A stretch of DNA of 64,000 nt from Psychrobacter sp. UBA5136 (GTDB lineage Bacteria > Pseudomonadota > Gammaproteobacteria > Pseudomonadales > Moraxellaceae): contig NZ_DHYG01000054.1 in NCBI RefSeq assembly GCF_002414005.1, positions 44,471 to 108,470 of the forward strand, in the 5' to 3' direction. Below the pieces are notes generated by a model. That model was not told where the DNA came from, made no database searches, and worked only from the letters and a program-made list of their open reading frames with translations. The translations under genes were made by a program, and so were the position numbers. Positions 58,933 through 64,000 of the stretch are shown in pieces. How positions within the stretch are numbered: position 1 is the first letter of the stretch; every line of letters starts with the position of its first letter.

Positions 58933-60042
58933 TTAATAGCGAGTAACGAGAGCAATTGGCTGATCTTCACCCATCATCTCTTCTGGCATAAATACGACTT
59001 TGCCGCCATTATGGATGACATGCTCGATGATTTCGCCAACCGCATCATCAGTGACGCCTTCTGCTGTGGCATCATCGGCCATCGTTAACGTCTGCGCCTG
59101 CTCATCTATCTTAGCAGGTTGCATATAGCCGCGGCGTACGTATAAGGTTTCGCCGACACCTTGGAAAGCACTGCGATAGACTTCTTGTAAATCGGTCTGT
59201 AGCATATTGGCACCGCGCGCTTTATCAATCTCACCCATAGCCGCTTCGTGTAACGACGTGCGATAGCCTTCTACCGCTTCTTGTACGCTATCAATGATAT
59301 GCTGGGCGCTGCCCTCTAAATTGGTGGCGTTTGTCACGGTACCGATGATATTATCTGGACGGTCACAAACCTCTTGGTAATAACCGATATTTTTTGCATC
59401 GCCGACGATAATTAGCGGCATTTTATGCTCGCCCCATAGCTCTTGCACGCTTTTATCAACCTGATTAAAGAACTCTTTTAGAGAGCTACTCTCATTATTG
59501 GCTGAGCGATCAGAACCCCCATCGCCTGTGAGGTATAAGCTGTTGTTTTCGATAGGAAATGGGATGCCTTCCATATTATTTTGCGCATCGTGGTCTTTAT
59601 CGAACTCTCTGATGACCCGATCATTAGACGCTTCAATCAGGCGCGCATTCTCGCGTGTCAACACCACGGTATAATAGTGTACCGCACTGGCCATATCACG
59701 GACCAAGTCACGTGTCACAAATCTGTCTGAGATGACCACACGCTCTGCGGTATCAATGGGAATACGAATGATTTGTACATCATCCGTGCTGGCAAATATC
59801 GCTAACGTGTCTAAGTTATAATTGTGATTAAGGTCGCTGGTTTTATTTTGAATATTTTCTAAAATAGTGGATGCGGTACGCTTATCGTACTCATTGGTTA
59901 AGCGTTCTTCGACGACTTTTAATTGGTTTTTTAGCGCAATGGGATCTTTTTGATTTTCAGGATGCTCACGGTGAGTTTTGACAAAAATACTGACGGCTGG
60001 GTCGGCTTTGGTCTCACGTAAACTTTTAAGAGTGGCTTTCAT
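58933..60042 (-). CDS. Balon-type ribosome hibernation factor (bacterial aeRF1/Pelota homologue)
   Basis: A 369-residue protein that I match, from memory of the family, to Balon of Psychrobacter urativorans (AOC03_06830 family). Balon binds the ribosomal A site together with EF-Tu and GDP during cold shock or stationary phase. The layout fits the bacterial release-factor-1 homologues: a helical N-terminal domain (1-115), an eRF1 domain-2-like region starting HYYTVVLTRENARLIEAS (122-139), and an L7Ae-like C-terminal domain (about 265-369) with TLYVRRGYMQP, HVIHNGGKVVFMPEEMM and ALVTRY. There is no GGQ; a Gly/Ser/Asn-rich loop (GDGGSDRSANNESSS, 173-187) occupies the central domain. The gene has a strong AAGGAG site, its own terminator and is divergent from prlC. 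Confidence 0.88.
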   Translation of the reverse strand: MKATLKSLRETKADPAVSIFVKTHREHPENQKDPIALKNQLKVVEERLTNEYDKRTASTILENIQNKTSDLNHNYNLDTLAIFASTDDVQIIRIPIDTAERVVISDRFVTRDLVRDMASAVHYYTVVLTRENARLIEASNDRVIREFDKDHDAQNNMEGIPFPIENNSLYLTGDGGSDRSANNESSSLKEFFNQVDKSVQELWGEHKMPLIIVGDAKNIGYYQEVCDRPDNIIGTVTNATNLEGSAQHIIDSVQEAVEGYRTSLHEAAMGEIDKARGANMLQTDLQEVYRSAFQGVGETLYVRRGYMQPAKIDEQAQTLTMADDATAEGVTDDAVGEIIEHVIHNGGKVVFMPEEMMGEDQPIALVTRY

Positions 60043-60458
60043 AAATACTGCTCCTTATTTTATTATCGTTGGTTTATACCTTAAGACTAAAAGGATTTTT
60101 TAATAGTTAGTGGTTAGATTTTTAATAATTAGTAGTTAATAGTTATTTATCTTATATTTATTATATTTAGTCCTGCTATTCCTAAGATGCTAACAACTTG
60201 CCCGCGCTCCCTGTAGGGTTAATTTGCAAGCAAATGATGGCGCTTTGTAAGTGAAGCTTAGCCAATTTTAAGTAGCACGTCCTAAAGCCTGTACTTTTTT
60301 TATTTAAGTTTCCCTATACTTTATAACGTCATCTAACCGCTGGCTTGTATTTCAACCGCGTCATACCCATCTTTTAGATAACTCTCCTTTTAAATAACAT
60401 CCATAACACTTTATCTGGCCAATAATCATTCATCCCTACCAGAATATCGGATACCTTT
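60043..60458. other. Divergent promoter region between the Balon gene and prlC
   Basis: A 416-base spacer with no gene seen. Near the Balon start it holds a 22-bp duplication. In the middle a small GC-rich island contains the palindrome CCCTGTAGGG (60209-60218) flanked by CTTGC and GCAAG (60197 and 60226), which could fold as one hairpin. Promoters for both genes should be here. Confidence 0.5.
60097..60140. repeat. 22-bp duplication in the Balon upstream region
   Basis: Two adjacent units starting TTTTTAATAGTTAGTGG and TTTTTAATAATTAGTAG agree at 18 of 22 positions. It is 55 bases upstream of the start codon, probably in the leader or promoter. Confidence 0.7.
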
Positions 60459-62618
60459 ATGACCTCTACACCTTCAGAATTACACCTTGTTGATTTTACT
60501 AATGCCACACCTGACACCTTACAAGATCAAGTCATCAGCGCTATCGATGCGGCCAATGCCTTTTTAGATGCCATGCCAGCAGATAGCAACATCAGCGCTA
60601 AGCAAGCGTTAGCAGATGTGATGCGCTTTGACCATATGAATCTGGCCTTGGATCGTAGTTGGGGAATTTTGTCGCACCTAAATAGCGTGATGAGTAACGA
60701 TGACATCCGTCACGTCCATCATGAACTGCTGCCCAAACTTTCCGCTTATGGCACGCGCGTTGGTCAGCACCAGCCGTTATTTAGCCGTTATCAGGCCATC
60801 GTCAATGACACAGAGTTTTTTGCTGCCCTAGAGCCAGCACGGGCGCGCGCCGTTGAGCTTGCGCTACGCAGCTTTGAGTTATCAGGCGTCGCGCTACCAA
60901 AAGCTGAGCAAGAAAAATTTGCCGCCATTCAAAGTGAGCTATCTACTTTATCAGCGACGTTTTCAGACCACATATTGGACGCCACCCAAGCGTACGCGCT
61001 ACCGCTAGCGCAGGAACAATTGGCAGGTTTAACTGAAAGTGGTTTGGCGCTATTGGCAGATGCAGGCGAGCAATATAAAGCGCGTGAGCTTGCTAGCGGC
61101 GCGCTTACGCAAGCGGATATCGACGCATTGCCAACGCCTTATTATGTAGTAAGCTTAAATATTCCGGTTTATCTTGCCGTCATGACCCATGCCGATGATC
61201 GCAATCTGCGCGAGACGCTATACCGCGCTTATGTTACCCGCGCCTCTGAGTTTGATACTCATAGCAATGCCAAAGGCGAATCACTCAATAACGCCGATAT
61301 CATGGGTCAAATTCTGCAATTAAGAGAGCAAAAGGCCAAATTGTTAGGCTTTGATAATTATGCAGAAGTCTCATTATCGACCAAAATGGCGGATAGCGTG
61401 ACAGAAGTTGAAACCTTTTTACGCGATTTGGCTGCGCAAGCAACGCCGACGGCCAAACAAGACTTAGCTCAGCTGCAAAAATACGCGCAGGATTATGGCA
61501 TTGAGGAGTTACAGCCATGGGACAGCGCGTACATCGCCGAAAAAGTCAAACAAAGCGAGTTTAGCTTATCGCAAGAAGAGATCAGACCTTATTTTCCTTT
61601 GCCAAAGGTCATCAGCGGATTATTTACGATTGTAGAGCGTTTATACGGTATCAAAGTACAAGAGCAAAGCGAATCTGTGTCACGCTGGCATGACGACGTG
61701 CGTTTTTATCAGTTGTTTGACGCCGATGATACATTGCTCGGGGGTTTTTACTTCGACTTATTTACCCGTAGCGGTAAACGCGGCGGCGCGTGGATGAGTG
61801 GGTTCCAGTCACGTTATGCGTATGCTGAGCAAGATCACGAGCAGCTACCTGTCTGCTTTATGGTCGGTAACTTTACCCCCGCCATAGGTGGTAAGCCAAG
61901 CTTATTAACCCACGATGAAGTGCTCACCTTGTTCCACGAGTTTGGTCATGGCTTACACCATTTATTGACCCAAGTCACCGTTGGCGATGTCGCTGGCGTT
62001 AATGGCGTTGAGTGGGATGCGGTCGAGCTGCCCAGCCAGTTTATGGAAAACTGGGCGTGGGATGCCGAAGGCATTGCCCTAATTAGTAGCCATGTCGAAA
62101 CAGGCGAGCCACTACCGACAGATAAACTTGAAGCCTTACTCGCGGTAAAAAACTTTCAAAGCGGCATGCAAACCCTACGTCAGATCGAGTTTGCGCTTTT
62201 TGACTTGTTGATTCATGCGCACACGCCAGCGCTTGATTATGATGGTATTTTGGCGACGCTAAATAGTGTTCGAGACGATATTGCTATCATGCAGACGCCA
62301 GATTATAACCGTTTTGCCAATGGCTTTAGTCATATTTTTGCAGGCGGTTATGCGGCGGGTTATTACTCATATAAATGGGCGGAGCTGTTGTCTGCCGATG
62401 CTTTTAGTAAGTTTGAAGAAGACGGCATATTTAACCCAATCACAGGCAAAGCCTTCCGCGAAACCATTTTATCAGTGGGTGGTAGTTTTCCTGCCAAGAC
62501 CAACTTTGAAAATTTCCGCGGGCGCAGCGCCAGTATCGATGCATTGCTACGGCACAGCGGTTTTAAGCACGCTAAAAATGACGCTGATAAAGCTAAAACG
62601 ACGCGCGAGGTCATCTAA
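60459..62618 (+). CDS. prlC: Oligopeptidase A (M3 family)
   Basis: PrlC is a cytosolic zinc metallopeptidase that degrades signal peptides and other short peptides. The zinc motif HEFGH is at residues 493-497 in EVLTLFHEFGHGLHHLL, with the third ligand in GVNGVEWDAVELPSQF. Other M3 signatures are FMVGNFTPAIGGKPSLLTHDE and FAGGYAAGYYSYKWAE. At 719 residues it is full length. Its stop codon abuts the yheV start with no spacing (TAAATG), so the two are co-translated. Confidence 0.95.
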   Translation: MTSTPSELHLVDFTNATPDTLQDQVISAIDAANAFLDAMPADSNISAKQALADVMRFDHMNLALDRSWGILSHLNSVMSNDDIRHVHHELLPKLSAYGTRVGQHQPLFSRYQAIVNDTEFFAALEPARARAVELALRSFELSGVALPKAEQEKFAAIQSELSTLSATFSDHILDATQAYALPLAQEQLAGLTESGLALLADAGEQYKARELASGALTQADIDALPTPYYVVSLNIPVYLAVMTHADDRNLRETLYRAYVTRASEFDTHSNAKGESLNNADIMGQILQLREQKAKLLGFDNYAEVSLSTKMADSVTEVETFLRDLAAQATPTAKQDLAQLQKYAQDYGIEELQPWDSAYIAEKVKQSEFSLSQEEIRPYFPLPKVISGLFTIVERLYGIKVQEQSESVSRWHDDVRFYQLFDADDTLLGGFYFDLFTRSGKRGGAWMSGFQSRYAYAEQDHEQLPVCFMVGNFTPAIGGKPSLLTHDEVLTLFHEFGHGLHHLLTQVTVGDVAGVNGVEWDAVELPSQFMENWAWDAEGIALISSHVETGEPLPTDKLEALLAVKNFQSGMQTLRQIEFALFDLLIHAHTPALDYDGILATLNSVRDDIAIMQTPDYNRFANGFSHIFAGGYAAGYYSYKWAELLSADAFSKFEEDGIFNPITGKAFRETILSVGGSFPAKTNFENFRGRSASIDALLRHSGFKHAKNDADKAKTTREVI

Positions 62619-62876
62619 ATGCGCTATCAATCATCAACGCCAAAACGTCGGTTTTTAGCAGGTGTACGCTGTCCCAAATGTCAGGCGCTCGATGCGGTGA
62701 GGCAAGTTAATATCGTCACACCCGAACCTGATGAATACATCGAATGCACCCAGTGCGGACATACCGAGCATCGCCCTGACCCAGATGCTATCAGTGCCAA
62801 AAATCAGTTAGAGGACCAGCTAAGCCGTGATGCGATGTCAACGGGCACCAGTGGTACGGTGAAGTTTAAACCCTAA
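62619..62876 (+). CDS. yheV: YheV-type zinc-ribbon protein
   Basis: An 85-residue protein with two cysteine pairs, CPKC (about 19-22) and CTQC (about 43-46), forming a zinc ribbon, preceded by the family start KRRFLAGVRCPKC. The rest is acidic and polar. YheV proteins have no known function; the family often lies downstream of prlC. The start codon directly follows the prlC stop. Confidence 0.88.
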   Translation: MRYQSSTPKRRFLAGVRCPKCQALDAVRQVNIVTPEPDEYIECTQCGHTEHRPDPDAISAKNQLEDQLSRDAMSTGTSGTVKFKP

Positions 62877-62916
62877 ATATAGTACCTAGTCATCAGCTCA
62901 AGTGCTTCCAACTCCT

Positions 62917-62949
62917 AGCCCATCTAGCAATAGATGGGCTTTTTATTTT
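62917..62949 (+). terminator. Terminator after prlC-yheV
   Basis: AGCCCATCTA pairs perfectly with TAGATGGGCT around a 4-base loop and is followed by TTTTATTTT. Confidence 0.92.
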
Positions 62950-63000
62950 GAGTTTGCTATAGTATGTTTACTTATATTTTTGATATAAATCGATTATCGT

Positions 63001-63549
63001 ATGAATAAGAAAAAAATGCGTCCTTTAACGTCTAACTCGCCGAAAAAGAAATCTACTAAATGGCGCCAAAAATGGTGGCCAATTGTCATACTGGCTGTTT
63101 TCCTAGTTGGCTACTTGGTTTGGAAAAACAATTCGCCGCAAACCAACACCGCGCCTGTTGAAAGTGTGCCACCAACCTCCGAGACTACTGAGCAAGACAA
63201 TGACAGCGCTGCACAATCAAATACGACGCCCTTAGACAATGGTAACGATACGGCGGATAATAATGATCCAGCTTTAAACACCGATGACTCTATAAGCACA
63301 GACAGTCAGATACCAGATCCCGAAGTTATCCTAAACGCACCTTTGCCAGAAACCGATAGCTTGGCGAAAGAAGAGATAGATCGTTTAGAAGATGAGCGTC
63401 AGCGCTTAGCAGAACAAGAAAAGTTAGCCGCTGAGCAATTGGCAATGAATAAACAGCTGACAGAGATGAAGGCTGAGCAAATCGCCTTACTTGAGCAGCA
63501 AATTGCCCAACTAGAAGCGGCTGAAGGCGCTGAAGCCAGCGCCAAATAA
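63001..63549 (+). CDS. Single-pass membrane protein with periplasmic coiled coil, function unknown
   Basis: A 182-residue protein with a very basic cytoplasmic N-terminus (Lys-rich, residues 1-27), one transmembrane helix (WWPIVILAVFLVGYLVW, about 25-41), a Thr/Asn/Asp-rich linker (45-105) and a C-terminal Glu/Gln/Leu-rich coiled coil (about 120-178). I do not recognise the family. The plan resembles small envelope proteins and the lipoprotein at 35342-36331. The macro-domain-like gene follows after 26 bases, so the two may be co-expressed. Confidence 0.75.
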   Translation: MNKKKMRPLTSNSPKKKSTKWRQKWWPIVILAVFLVGYLVWKNNSPQTNTAPVESVPPTSETTEQDNDSAAQSNTTPLDNGNDTADNNDPALNTDDSISTDSQIPDPEVILNAPLPETDSLAKEEIDRLEDERQRLAEQEKLAAEQLAMNKQLTEMKAEQIALLEQQIAQLEAAEGAEASAK

Positions 63550-63575
63550 CGTAAATTTTTACAAAGGGGACGATG

Positions 63576-64000
63576 ATGGCGACTTTACAACTAACCCACG
63601 CCCCTATTTTAAATAGCAGTGCACAGCTGCTGATATTGCCTGTGAATAACGCTGGTATTTTGTTGGACCCTATCCTTACGCGCAGCAAAAATCTATACCC
63701 TGATAATTACCAACGCTACTATCGTGCCTGCCGCGATGGTAGCTTAATGGTTGGTAGCTGTTTACTGCACAAACGCGCACGTGAGCAAGCTGGGCTTGGC
63801 GTCAGCAGCAATGGTAGTCAACCAAGTTACATCGCCAACCTTGTGATAACAGACCATCCTTATCATCCATCAAGGTCACGCTGGTTAACGGCCGCTTTGG
63901 TCGATTTACAACAACAGCTTATCCCGCTTGTCCGTTATCAAGGGGTGCGCAGAATTGCCCTATTAGCACGTCCGCTTGTTTATAATACCAAACCCAATAA
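63576..64000 (+). CDS. Macro-domain-like protein, N-terminal part
   Basis: The window ends inside this gene (about 141 codons visible). The order of elements follows macro domains: ILNSSAQLLILPVNNAG (compare the family strand with VNPVN or VNTVN), LYPDNYQRYYRACRDGSLMVGSC, YIANLVITDHPYHPSRSRW and a late strand IALLARPL. The closest match by eye is the DarG/TARG1-like branch that removes ADP-ribose. The glycine-rich phosphate loop after the Asn-Asn-Ala-Gly is changed to ILLDPIL, so activity is uncertain. The start at 63576 has AGGGGA five bases upstream; 63573 is also possible. Confidence 0.55.
   Translation, partial: MATLQLTHAPILNSSAQLLILPVNNAGILLDPILTRSKNLYPDNYQRYYRACRDGSLMVGSCLLHKRAREQAGLGVSSNGSQPSYIANLVITDHPYHPSRSRWLTAALVDLQQQLIPLVRYQGVRRIALLARPLVYNTKPN

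Noticed and set aside
60197..60230. Hairpin with CCCTGTAGGG core as a terminator between the Balon gene and prlC
   Set aside because: No T run follows on either strand and both genes read away from it, so a terminator makes no sense; kept as a note in the intergenic entry.

Overview
The window looks like chromosomal DNA of a Psychrobacter species (Gammaproteobacteria, Moraxellaceae). Four things point there: a moderately AT-rich composition; a gene order shared with Acinetobacter and Pseudomonas (argH/algZ-algR-hemC-hemD-hemX, pcnB-folK-panB-panC, ubiG-mupP-yciK, gltA/sdhCDAB-sucAB-lpd-sucCD); Asn/Asp/Ser-rich linkers inserted in housekeeping proteins; and a gene at 58933-60042 that matches the Balon ribosome hibernation factor first described in Psychrobacter urativorans. 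Species cannot be fixed from the sequence alone. No rRNA, tRNA, CRISPR array, prophage or complete insertion sequence was seen.

Layout. 1-4.4 kb: end of an OmpR-type regulator, a DksA/TraR-type zinc-finger protein, then ubiG-mupP-yciK (ubiquinone O-methylation and peptidoglycan recycling), and dsbA. 4.4-12.4 kb: darP, rapZ, the pantothenate/folate/RNA set pcnB-folK-panB-panC, and mazG-comEA. 12.5-19.4 kb: a sugar-nucleotide block (phosphohexomutase, a UDP-glucose dehydrogenase-like protein that has lost its catalytic residues, pgi, galU, galE) resembling the constant end of Acinetobacter capsule loci. 19.5-35.3 kb: the TCA-cycle cluster sucD, sucC, lpdA, sucB, sucA, sdhB, sdhA, sdhD, sdhC on the minus strand with gltA divergent. 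Its long intergenic regions hold terminators, inverted repeats and a strong Fur-box match. 35.3-40.7 kb: a lipoprotein, a small HExxH metalloprotease-like protein, rarA, ribB and a thioesterase. 40.7-47.9 kb: hemX, hemD, hemC, algR, algZ and divergent argH. 48-51 kb: yggX, then a TPP riboswitch and thiC. 51-58.8 kb: class I aldolase, EamA transporter, ABC exporter, alpha/beta hydrolase, AlkB-like dioxygenase, a quinone-oxidoreductase-like enzyme and an EEP nuclease. 58.9-64 kb: the Balon gene, divergent prlC-yheV, a membrane/coiled-coil protein and a partial macro-domain-like protein.

The most interesting items are: (i) the Balon-type release-factor homologue; (ii) the UDP-glucose dehydrogenase pseudoenzyme kept in an intact sugar operon; (iii) a recurring pattern of short tandem arrays, several with a 16-bp period and a TTAA start, at or just after gene 3' ends (lpdA, hemC, algR, with weaker relatives after ubiG and sucC); (iv) two copies of a 53-67 bp inverted-repeat element, upstream of ribB and upstream of the thiC riboswitch; (v) a Fur-box-like palindrome between sdhC and gltA; (vi) a LytS-type kinase (AlgZ) whose ATP-binding motifs are eroded. 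All calls were made by reading; no database search was run.
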